Below are positions 5,747 to 11,596 of a stretch of DNA of 11,596 nucleotides, in pieces. Positions within the stretch are counted from its first letter, which is position 1; the number at the start of each line of letters is the position of its first letter. The DNA comes from Tannerella sp. GTDB taxonomy: Bacteria; Bacteroidota; Bacteroidia; Bacteroidales; Tannerellaceae. The notes beneath the pieces were generated by a model. It searched no databases. It saw only the letters and a program-made list of their open reading frames with translations, and was not told where the DNA came from. The stretch spans positions 1 to 11,596 of the forward strand of contig JAISEZ010000295.1 in the NCBI GenBank assembly GCA_031263835.1. Direction: 5' to 3'. Both the position numbers and the translations under genes were made by a program.

Positions 5747-6949
5747 ATGATGAAGGGCAGGAAAATCATACTGGGTATCACAGGCAGTATTGCCGCGTAT
5801 AAGGCGGCGATGCTGCTTCGTTCCTTCATGAAAAAGGGCGCCGAAGTGCAGGTCGTAATGACGCCCGCAGCCAGAGAATTTATTACGCCGCTGACGCTTT
5901 CCACGCTGAGCGGCAAACCGGTGGTCAGTGAATTTTTCACCCGCCGCGACGGTTCGTGGCACAGCCATGTCGATTTGGGTTTATGGGCCGACGTCCTGCT
6001 GATTGCGCCCGCTACGGCTTCGACCGTCGGGAAAATGGCGAACGGCATCGCGGACAACATGCTGGTTACGACGTATCTTTCCTGCAGGGCGCCGGTGTTT
6101 GTCGCGCCGGCGATGGACCTGGACATGTATGCGCACCCGTCCACGCAGCAGAATCTGGAACGCCTGCGTTCGTTCGGAAACCGGATTATCGAGCCGGCCG
6201 AAGGCGAGCTGGCCAGTCATTTGACCGGAAAGGGGCGGATGGAAGAACCGAATCGAATCGTCGCCATACTGGAAGACTTTTTTGCCTCCCGCGACGACCT
6301 GCGAAAAAAAAGAATACTGATAACGGCCGGGCCGACGTATGAAAAGATAGACCCCGTACGTTTTATAGGTAACTACTCTTCCGGCAGGATGGGTTTCGCC
6401 CTGGCGCAGGCGTGCGCCGACAGAGGCGCCGAAGTGGAACTGATTGCGGGGCCGGTTTCGTTGCAGGCGGCGCATCCGCTCATCCGGCGGACGGATGTGG
6501 AGTCGGCCGGCGAGATGTATGCGGCAGCCACGAACCTTTTCCCGAAAACGGACGCCGCGATTCTCTGCGCCGCAGTAGCCGATTACCGGCCCGAAGCGCC
6601 GCAGGAAAGCAAGATGAAGCGCGAAAGTGACGAACGGCGGACGCTGCCTCTGGTGCGGAACGAAGATATTGCGGCCACGCTGGGCCGGATGAAGCGCGCC
6701 GGTCAGGTGGTAGTGGGTTTTGCGCTGGAAACGGATGACGGCGTCGTTCAGGCAACGGAAAAGCTGAAACGCAAAAAGCTGGACATGATTGTCCTGAACT
6801 CGCTGCAGGACAGGGGCGCCGGTTTCAGGTGCGACACGAATCGGGTCGTCATGATTGACCGGGAAGGAGAAATGACGCCCGTTCCCTTGAAGAACAAGCG
6901 GGACGTGGCCACAGATATTGTAGCAAAATTGGTCACTTTATTAAAATGA
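5747..6949 (+). CDS. coaBC: Bifunctional phosphopantothenoylcysteine decarboxylase / phosphopantothenate-cysteine ligase
   Basis: Carries out two successive steps of coenzyme A synthesis: CTP-dependent joining of cysteine to 4'-phosphopantothenate (CoaB half) and FMN-dependent decarboxylation (CoaC half). The CoaC half, residues 1 to about 180, shows the FMN-fold GITGSIAAYKA (10-20), catalytic H74 in WHSHVDLG, APATASTVGKMANG (87-100), PAMDLDMYAHP (121-131) and GKGRMEEP (161-168). The CoaB half, about 188-400, shows LITAGPTYEKIDPVRFIGNY (191-210), SSGRMG (211-216), AAVADYRP (275-282) and VGFALET (323-329). At 400 residues it is full length. Relative to E. coli Dfp the PAMN asparagine is aspartate (D123), and the region of the substrate-clamp cysteine reads ELASHLTGKGRM with serine at 157. 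I think these changes are common in Bacteroidetes. The stop overlaps the next gene by 4 nt (ATGA). Confidence 0.95.
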   Translation: MMKGRKIILGITGSIAAYKAAMLLRSFMKKGAEVQVVMTPAAREFITPLTLSTLSGKPVVSEFFTRRDGSWHSHVDLGLWADVLLIAPATASTVGKMANGIADNMLVTTYLSCRAPVFVAPAMDLDMYAHPSTQQNLERLRSFGNRIIEPAEGELASHLTGKGRMEEPNRIVAILEDFFASRDDLRKKRILITAGPTYEKIDPVRFIGNYSSGRMGFALAQACADRGAEVELIAGPVSLQAAHPLIRRTDVESAGEMYAAATNLFPKTDAAILCAAVADYRPEAPQESKMKRESDERRTLPLVRNEDIAATLGRMKRAGQVVVGFALETDDGVVQATEKLKRKKLDMIVLNSLQDRGAGFRCDTNRVVMIDREGEMTPVPLKNKRDVATDIVAKLVTLLK

Positions 6950-7857
6950 GATTCATGAGCAGGAAATGGTTATTTTCAGTGATGTTCGCACTTGCGGCGA
7001 TGACGGCGACGGCGCAGACAGCCGAGCTGAACGCCCGTCTTACCATCAACAGCGACAAGATTCAGGGTTCCAACAAGCAGCTGTTTACGACGCTGGAAGG
7101 GGCGCTGACCGAATTTATCAACAACAAGAAATGGACGACGGCGACGCTGGCACAGAACGAACGCATTGACTGTACGTTCACGATTATCCTGAGCGAAATG
7201 CAGGACAATCACTTCAAGGGAGAGATACAGATTCAGGCGCGCCGGCCGGTGTATAATTCAACCTACACGACCACGGTGTTCAATTTCCGCGACACGCAGT
7301 TTGATTTTGACTACACCGAGTTCGAGCCGCTGGAGTACACGGAAAACGTATTGAATACCAATCTGACGGCGACGGTTGTCTTCTATATTTATACGGTGCT
7401 GGGGCTGGATTTCGACAGTTTTTCGCCCAAAGGCGGAAGCGCGTTTTTGCAGGAAGCGCAGCACATTGTCACCCTGGCGCAGTCGCAAATGTCCTGGACG
7501 GGCTGGAAAGCGTTTGACAGCGACCGCAACCGCCACGCGCTGGCAACGGCCCTGACCGAAAACAGCAGCGAAGGCTTCCGTCAGTTCTGGTATGACTATC
7601 ACCGGAAAGGACTGGATGAAATGGCGGCAAACGCCGACCGCGGACGCGCCAACATCATCGCCGCCCTGCCGGCGCTGACCGCCCTGAAAAGCGCCAGACC
7701 CAATTCCGTACTGCTGCAGATGTTTTCCGACGCCAAACTGGATGAGATTGTCGCCATTTATTCCAAGGCGACGACGCAGGAAAAGCAGGAAGGGCTTAAA
7801 ATACTGTCGAATCTGTTCCCGACGGAAACCAGCCGTCTGGAACCCCTGAAAAGATAA
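6946..7857 (+). CDS. Secreted DUF4835 family protein
   Basis: Function unknown. The 303-residue protein begins with a clear Sec-type signal peptide (RFMSRKWLFSVMFALAAMTATAQ, residues 2-24, probable cleavage near TATAQ), so it should leave the cytoplasm. There is no lipobox cysteine. The mature part starts AELNARLTINSDKIQGSN, which I recognise as typical of the Bacteroidetes DUF4835 family usually found between coaBC and recN; the assignment is from memory of that pattern and context. It overlaps coaBC by 4 nt (ATGA), so translation is probably coupled, and recN follows after 3 nt. Met4 at 6955 is an alternative start. An exported protein inside a DNA and cofactor operon is odd but appears conserved. 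Confidence 0.85.
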   Translation: MRFMSRKWLFSVMFALAAMTATAQTAELNARLTINSDKIQGSNKQLFTTLEGALTEFINNKKWTTATLAQNERIDCTFTIILSEMQDNHFKGEIQIQARRPVYNSTYTTTVFNFRDTQFDFDYTEFEPLEYTENVLNTNLTATVVFYIYTVLGLDFDSFSPKGGSAFLQEAQHIVTLAQSQMSWTGWKAFDSDRNRHALATALTENSSEGFRQFWYDYHRKGLDEMAANADRGRANIIAALPALTALKSARPNSVLLQMFSDAKLDEIVAIYSKATTQEKQEGLKILSNLFPTETSRLEPLKR

Positions 7858-7860
7858 CGT

Positions 7861-9531
7861 ATGCTGAAATCCCTGTCCATACGCAATTTTGTCCTGATAG
7901 ACCGTTTGAACATCGAGTTTGAAGACGGTTTTTCCGTGATGACGGGTGAAACCGGCGCCGGAAAGTCCATCATTCTGGGCGCCCTGGCTCTGGTACTGGG
8001 TCAGCGGGCGGACAGCAAAAGCATCCAGGCTCATGCGGAGAAATGCGTCGTCGAGGCGGTTTTCGATTTGTCGGCCTATCATCTGGAAGACTTTTTCTCG
8101 GCGAACGAATTGGAATATGACGCCCTGAATTGCATTTTGCGTCGCGAACTGCTGGTTTCCGGCAAGTCGCGCGCGTTCGTCAACGACACGCCGGCGTCGC
8201 TTTCCGTCATAAAACTGCTGGGCGACCGGTTGATTGACATCCATTCCCAGCATCAGAACCTGCTGCTGGCGGACACGCATTTTCAGCTGAACGTCGTGGA
8301 CGTCATGTCCCGGACGGAACCCCTGTTAAAAACCTACAGGGAGACATATAACCGTTATCTTTCGCTGTCGGCGCAGCTGACCGGACTTACGGAGAAGGCG
8401 GCGAAAGCGAAAGAGGAAGAAGAATACCTCCGTTTTCAGTTCGAAGAATTAAAGGCTGCGCAGCTGGCCGAAAACGAGCAGGCGGAACTGGAGCAGGAAT
8501 GGGAAACGCTGACCCATGCGGAAGAAATCAAACATGCACTCTACAAAGTCGCCGCGCACCTGAACGGAGACGAACAGGGCATTATCCGGATGCTGAAAGA
8601 GTCCGTTTCGGCCATGACGGGCGTGCAGGCCTGTTTTCCGAAGGCGGAGGAATACGCCGAAAGACTGCGTTCGGCCGGCATTGACCTGAACGACCTGGGT
8701 GCGGAAATAGAAGTCCTGAAAGAAGATATTGAATACAGTCCGGAGCGCATGGAGTGGGTAAACAGCCGTTTGAATACGCTGCACTCCCTGCAGCAGAAAC
8801 ACCGCGCATCCACGGTCGGGGAACTGATTGCGTACCGGGACGCCTTCGGCGGGCAGTTGCAGCTCATTGATTCGTATGACGAAGAAATCGCCTCGCTGAC
8901 AGGGCAGCAGGCGGACATTTACCGGCATCTGACGGCGCAGGCGGCCGAAATCAGCGCACAGCGGAAGAAAGCCGCCGGGTCCGTCGAACAGCAGCTGGTT
9001 CAGCGGATGATGCAGCTGGGCATGCCCAACACCCGCTTCCGGATTGACTTCGCCGCCAGACCGCGGCCCGCCGCCGACGGAATAGACGAAATCGCCTTCC
9101 TGTTCTCCGCCAACAGGAACGAACCGCTGAAGCCGGTCGCACAGACGGCCTCCGGCGGTGAAATCTCCCGCCTCATGCTCTGCGTCAAGGCCATGATAGC
9201 CGGATTTGCCGCCCTGCCGGCGATTATTTTTGACGAGATTGACACGGGAACGTCCGGCGACATTGCCGACAGGATGGCCAACATCATGCAGGAACTGGGA
9301 CAGCGCATGCAGGTGATTGCCATCACCCACCTTCCCCAGATTGCCGCCAGGGGCAAGGCGCATTACTTCGTGTACAAGGAAGATACGGACGAACGCACAT
9401 ATACCCGTATCCGCCGGCTGGACGATGCGGAGCGGGTGCATGAAATCGCCCGCATGTTGAGCGGCGCCACGCTGACGGACGCATCCGTAGCAAACGCGAA
9501 GGAATTGCTGAATATAAAGGAAGAAAAATGA
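7861..9531 (+). CDS. recN: DNA repair protein RecN
   Basis: SMC-like ATPase acting in double-strand break repair, where it is thought to tether or organise broken DNA ends during recombination. The N-terminal head has the RecN start LKSLSIRNFVLID and Walker A GETGAGKS (29-36), and IHSQHQNLLL (127-136) follows. The middle (about 155-380) is rich in Glu, Lys, Gln and Leu and should form the coiled coil. The C-terminal head has the ABC signature SGGEISRL (431-438), Walker B AIIFDEIDTG (454-463) and the ITHLPQIAA switch region (488-496). At 556 residues it is full length. It starts 3 nt after the DUF4835 stop and is the last gene of the tight run. No SOS-type operator was recognised near it; expression probably comes from the dnaN-side promoter. 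Confidence 0.96.
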   Translation: MLKSLSIRNFVLIDRLNIEFEDGFSVMTGETGAGKSIILGALALVLGQRADSKSIQAHAEKCVVEAVFDLSAYHLEDFFSANELEYDALNCILRRELLVSGKSRAFVNDTPASLSVIKLLGDRLIDIHSQHQNLLLADTHFQLNVVDVMSRTEPLLKTYRETYNRYLSLSAQLTGLTEKAAKAKEEEEYLRFQFEELKAAQLAENEQAELEQEWETLTHAEEIKHALYKVAAHLNGDEQGIIRMLKESVSAMTGVQACFPKAEEYAERLRSAGIDLNDLGAEIEVLKEDIEYSPERMEWVNSRLNTLHSLQQKHRASTVGELIAYRDAFGGQLQLIDSYDEEIASLTGQQADIYRHLTAQAAEISAQRKKAAGSVEQQLVQRMMQLGMPNTRFRIDFAARPRPAADGIDEIAFLFSANRNEPLKPVAQTASGGEISRLMLCVKAMIAGFAALPAIIFDEIDTGTSGDIADRMANIMQELGQRMQVIAITHLPQIAARGKAHYFVYKEDTDERTYTRIRRLDDAERVHEIARMLSGATLTDASVANAKELLNIKEEK

Positions 9532-9681
9532 GTAAATCGGATACTAAGGTCAGGGCGGCAGGAAGTGCAGGTATTTGGCATCGCGTTTATGAATCAATTA
9601 TCACCACGGAGAGCCAATGGCCAATTCATTTTCACATTTGCTCATTTGCTCATTCTCACATTATAGTATAAATGTATAAAG
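9532..9681. other. Intergenic gap recN-rlmB with dispersed short repeats
   Basis: The 150-nt gap is AT-rich in its second half and contains GCCAATTCATTTTCACATT at 9620-9638, which recurs exactly after ridA, and a CTCATTTG-type direct repeat near 9640-9655. A 47-codon frame (9528-9671) overlaps the recN stop as ATGA but runs through these repeats and resembles nothing I know. No intrinsic terminator or -7 promoter element was found. Confidence 0.5.
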
Positions 9682-10443
9682 ATGGAAGAAAAGAACGACG
9701 GGCTGATATTCGGGATTCGGGCCGTAATGGAAGCCGTACGGAGCGGCAAGGAAATCGACAGGCTGCTTGTAAAAAAGGATTTGCAGGGCGATTCGGTCAG
9801 GGAACTGCTTGCGCTGCTGAAGGAGCGCGGCATCCGCTGTCAGCGCGTGCCGCCGGAGGGATTGAACCGCATCACGCGGAAAAACCATCAGGGCGTGATT
9901 GCGTACGTCTCTGCGGTGACGTACCACCGGCTCGAAGACGTGGTGCCATCCGTGTTCGAGCAGGGGAAAGACCCGTTTCTGGTACTGCTGGACGGCATTA
10001 CGGACGTGCGCAATTTCGGCGCGATTGCGCGGACGTGCGAATGTGCCGGAGTGGACGCGATTGTGATTCCCTCGAAGGAAAGCGTCACGGTCAATGCCGA
10101 CGCCATGAAAACCTCGGCAGGCGCATTGAACCTGCTGCCCGTATGCCGGGAACACTCCATCCGTCAAGCGATTCGGTTCCTCCGGGACAGCGGCGTAAAG
10201 GTAGTTGCCGCCAGCGAAAAGGCGGGCAGGAATTATACGGAAATAACGTACGGCGTGCCGGTCGCCATCGTGATGGGCGCGGAAGACAGGGGTGTCGCGG
10301 CTGAAAATCTGCGTATATGCGACGAGATGGTGAAAATCCCGCTGTATGGCGCAATCGCCTCGCTGAACGTCTCGGTTGCCGCCGCCATCCTGACCTACGA
10401 AGTCGTCCGGCAGCGGAAACTCACAGATTCAATAATACAATAA
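9682..10443 (+). CDS. rlmB: 23S rRNA (guanosine-2'-O-)-methyltransferase RlmB, SpoU/TrmH family
   Basis: SAM-dependent SPOUT-class enzyme expected to methylate the 2'-O of G2251 (E. coli numbering) in the peptidyl-transferase region of 23S rRNA. The N-terminal GLIFGIRAVMEAV (7-19) is the substrate-binding domain typical of RlmB and TrmH group 3. The three SPOUT motifs follow: LDGITDVRNFGAIARTCE (103-120) with N111 and R117, VAIVMGAEDRGV (194-205) with E201, and IPLYGAIASLNVSVAAAILTYE (219-240) with the knotted-loop N229. At 253 residues the length is normal. The last residues (KLTDSIIQ) are encoded by sequence that belongs to an intergenic direct repeat, so the tail may have been altered by repeat insertion. 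Another TrmH-type rRNA or tRNA target is possible. Confidence 0.92.
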   Translation: MEEKNDGLIFGIRAVMEAVRSGKEIDRLLVKKDLQGDSVRELLALLKERGIRCQRVPPEGLNRITRKNHQGVIAYVSAVTYHRLEDVVPSVFEQGKDPFLVLLDGITDVRNFGAIARTCECAGVDAIVIPSKESVTVNADAMKTSAGALNLLPVCREHSIRQAIRFLRDSGVKVVAASEKAGRNYTEITYGVPVAIVMGAEDRGVAAENLRICDEMVKIPLYGAIASLNVSVAAAILTYEVVRQRKLTDSIIQ

Positions 10444-10600
10444 TTCAAAGATTCAATAATTCATGCGAATCAGTAGTTAGTAGAATAAAGTCACAGTTTC
10501 ATACACAAAACCCGATTGCCATACGGCAAACCTGCCTGCTACTATTCTACTAACTACTAACTACTGACTACTAACTACTAATTTTCATTATTCAAAGATT
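10426..10600. repeat. Repeat cluster between rlmB and ridA: direct and inverted copies
   Basis: GATTCAATAAT occurs at 10426-10436 (inside the rlmB end) and again at 10450-10460. ATTCAAAGATT occurs at 10443-10453 and 10590-10600, bracketing the gap. A perfect 16-bp inverted repeat, AGTAGTTAGTAGAATA at 10472-10487 against 10543-10558, encloses a 55-nt loop that itself has a small hairpin (TTGCC ATAC GGCAA, 10516-10529). The right arm is followed by further CTACTAA/CTACTGA direct repeats to about 10580. Such short repeats are, from memory, common in Bacteroidales gaps. The cluster may form a hairpin in the rlmB transcript, but the T-tract expected of a terminator is missing. Confidence 0.75.
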
Positions 10601-10601
10601 T

Positions 10602-10991
10602 ATGAAAAGAGTCATTGCAACTCCGGAGGCCCCTGCTGCTATCGGGCCATACAGTCAGGCCATTCAGGCCGGAAATTTATTGTTTGTATCCGGGCAGCTG
10701 GGCCTGGACCCGGCCACCGGGACATGGGTGGAAGGCGGCGTGAAGGAACAAACCGCGCAAGCCTTCAAAAACGTACGCGCCATTCTGTCCGCCGCCGGAT
10801 ACACCCTGCGGAACATTGTGAAAACGACCGTTTTTCTGTCCGACATGGCCGATTTCGCCGCGGTAAACGAAGTCTATGCCGCCCAGTTCGACAGCGACTT
10901 TCCGGCACGCTCCGCCGTAGCCGTCCGGACACTCCCCAAAAACGGCCTGGTCGAAATCGAGGTCATCGCAATCAGCCAATGTAAGAATTAG
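10602..10991 (+). CDS. ridA: RidA family reactive enamine/imine deaminase
   Basis: Small trimeric enzyme of the YjgF/YER057c/UK114 family that hydrolyses reactive enamine or imine intermediates released by PLP enzymes such as threonine dehydratase. The 129-residue length is standard. Family landmarks are AIGPYSQAI (13-21), LLFVSGQLGLDPATG (26-40), the KNVRAILSAAGYTLRNIVKTTVFL segment (56-79), PARSAVAV with R103 (101-108; the arginine that binds the substrate carboxylate in RidA) and VEIEVIAI with E120 (117-124), the conserved acidic active-site residue. Both key residues are present, so deaminase activity is expected. It stands alone behind a repeat-rich gap; no clear promoter consensus or strong ribosome site precedes it. 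Confidence 0.95.
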   Translation: MKRVIATPEAPAAIGPYSQAIQAGNLLFVSGQLGLDPATGTWVEGGVKEQTAQAFKNVRAILSAAGYTLRNIVKTTVFLSDMADFAAVNEVYAAQFDSDFPARSAVAVRTLPKNGLVEIEVIAISQCKN

Positions 10992-11012
10992 CCAATTCAT
11001 TTTCACATTGGC
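10991..11012. repeat. Dispersed 19-nt repeat forming a small hairpin after ridA
   Basis: GCCAATTCATTTTCACATT at 10991-11009 is identical to 9620-9638. This copy continues with GGC, so GCCAAT (10991-10996) can pair with ATTGGC (11007-11012) across a 10-nt loop, and it overlaps the last base of the ridA stop codon. It is probably a repeat of Bacteroidales gaps and perhaps a weak 3'-end structure. Confidence 0.6.
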
Positions 11013-11044
11013 ATGTCGCGATAAGCAGTGCTCCTTGCTGTAGA

Positions 11045-11062
11045 GACGCGATGCATCGCGTC
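11045..11062. repeat. Perfect 18-bp palindrome, REP-like and terminator-like
   Basis: GACGCGATGCATCGCGTC is a perfect palindrome, preceded by TGTAGA and followed by CCCTTTT. As RNA it gives a 7-bp GC-rich stem with a TGCA loop. It may end the ridA transcript. It also resembles the dispersed GTAGAGACGCG-type palindromes known from several bacterial genomes, but here the right flank lacks the matching TCTAC. Confidence 0.65.
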
Positions 11063-11205
11063 CCTTTTAAACCCTTCAACCCTTTTAAGCCCTTATTTTC
11101 GGGTAGCTCATATGATCTCTCCTCCTCTCTCTTTCCCTTATTCCTTTATTCCTTTATTCTATTGACTGAGGGCCAAGGCAACCGCACCAAAATTATCTAT
11201 TGAGT
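11063..11205. other. Pyrimidine-rich gap before the transposase
   Basis: Reads as degenerate short repeats: CCCTTTTAA, CCCTTCAA, CCCTTTTAA and CCCTTA between 11062 and about 11095, and CCTTTATT repeats at about 11139-11159, with little else. No gene is visible. CTGAGGGCCAAGGCAACCGC at 11166-11185 might be the left end of the insertion sequence, since ISAs1 ends often contain AGGGC, but the partner end lies outside the window. Confidence 0.4.
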
Positions 11206-11214
11206 TAAATGCAT

Positions 11215-11222
11215 TATCTTTG
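11215..11222 (+). promoter_or_regulatory. -7 promoter element directly at the transposase start
   Basis: TATCTTTG matches TAnnTTTG exactly and ends only 5 nt before the transposase ATG at 11228, so transcription would begin at or next to the start codon. No good -33 element at the normal distance was found; a TTG at 11200-11202 is too close. Confidence 0.5.
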
Positions 11223-11227
11223 CCGGC

Positions 11228-11596
11228 ATGAAAACATCTAACTGTTTTTCCGAAGTTACCGATCCCTGTGTTACGGGTCGCTGTCTTCATTTGCTGTCCG
11301 ATATATTATTGACCGGTTTGTGTACTTACTTTAACGGGCGGTTCCGATATCAGGATATGCGTTTGTCCGGTCTTGAATGTGGTTCTTCCCCGGGTGATTT
11401 GTTGTCTTTGCCTCACGGTGTCCCGTCGGAAGACACCTTTGAACGTGTATTCAAAAGTATTAATCCCGATAAACCGAAATCCTGTTTACATGTTTACGGT
11501 AATCATATTCTTACAGACCTGTCCGGTAAACAAATCGTTACAGACGGCAAGAAACAGCGGGGTGTTTCTCCTGCTACCCGGGGAAACAGAGGCCTG
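11228..11596 (+). CDS. ISAs1-family transposase, N-terminal part (cut by window end)
   Basis: The reading frame is open from the ATG for 123 codons to the last base, with no stop, so only the N-terminal third or so of a usual 370-430-residue transposase is present. Family features are the N-terminal DDE_Tnp_1-associated region (H-repeat type): HLLSDILLTGLCTYFNGRFR (21-40), LPHGVPSEDTFERVFKSI (61-78, matching the typical L.NGIPS.DTF.RVF), and IVTDGKKQRG (103-112), where D106 should be the first catalytic aspartate of the DDE triad. The frame upstream closes at a TGA (11201-11203) with no other ATG/GTG/TTG, so the start is well defined. Codons use more T-ending synonyms (TGT, GGT, CTT) than the neighbouring genes, consistent with mobile DNA. 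Whether the copy is complete cannot be judged here. Confidence 0.88.
   Translation, partial: MKTSNCFSEVTDPCVTGRCLHLLSDILLTGLCTYFNGRFRYQDMRLSGLECGSSPGDLLSLPHGVPSEDTFERVFKSINPDKPKSCLHVYGNHILTDLSGKQIVTDGKKQRGVSPATRGNRGL

Noticed and set aside
5956..6630. Extra plus-strand frames inside coaBC
   Set aside because: Arg/Gly-rich out-of-frame translations overlapping a confident full-length gene.
7258..8280. 340-codon minus-strand open frame across DUF4835 and recN
   Set aside because: Antisense to two confident genes, with low-complexity Gln/Arg-rich sequence and no domain pattern.
9528..9671. 47-codon frame overlapping the recN stop as ATGA
   Set aside because: Its second half is the dispersed intergenic repeat and its composition (His, Ile, Ser) is not protein-like; no similarity recognised.

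Overview
The window looks like a chromosomal segment of a Bacteroidales-type (Bacteroidota) bacterium. Three things point there. Perfect TAnnTTTG '-7' promoter elements lie upstream of three genes (28-35, 3717-3724, 11215-11222), with few strong Shine-Dalgarno sites. The order dnaN - DnaQ-like exonuclease - coaBC - DUF4835 - recN - rlmB is one I recall from Bacteroidetes genomes. The AT-rich intergenic gaps carry short dispersed repeats. Genus and species cannot be fixed from the sequence alone. All genes are on the + strand; the long minus-strand frames opposite them are codon-bias shadows.

Layout: (1) 28-2976 is a two-gene unit. A cytosolic M24 metallopeptidase overlaps by one base (TAATG) a secreted PhoA-type alkaline phosphatase, and a strong intrinsic terminator follows. 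(2) 2979-3775 has no credible gene but is highly structured. A 141-bp module has 27-bp terminal inverted repeats around five 23-bp quasi-palindromic units. A 399-bp array of nineteen 21-bp units abuts it, most with an AGAGCTCT palindromic core. An AT-rich stretch with a terminator-like hairpin and the dnaN promoter follows. (3) 3776-9531 is a tight operon-like run: dnaN (sliding clamp), a DnaQ-fold exonuclease with a DUF3820-like tail, coaBC (coenzyme A synthesis), a secreted DUF4835 protein and recN (DNA repair ATPase). Junctions are 13, 56, -4 and 3 nt. (4) 9682-10991 carries rlmB (23S rRNA 2'-O-methyltransferase) and ridA (enamine/imine deaminase) in repeat-rich gaps. (5) 11228-11596 is the 5' part of an ISAs1-family transposase, cut by the window end and not closed by a stop.

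The protein-coding part is mostly conserved housekeeping: replication and repair, CoA synthesis, rRNA modification and metabolite damage control. The most unusual content is the double repeat structure between the phosphatase gene and dnaN. I could not assign it to a described family, and its function is open. Nothing here looks like a defence island, a CRISPR array, a tRNA or an rRNA.
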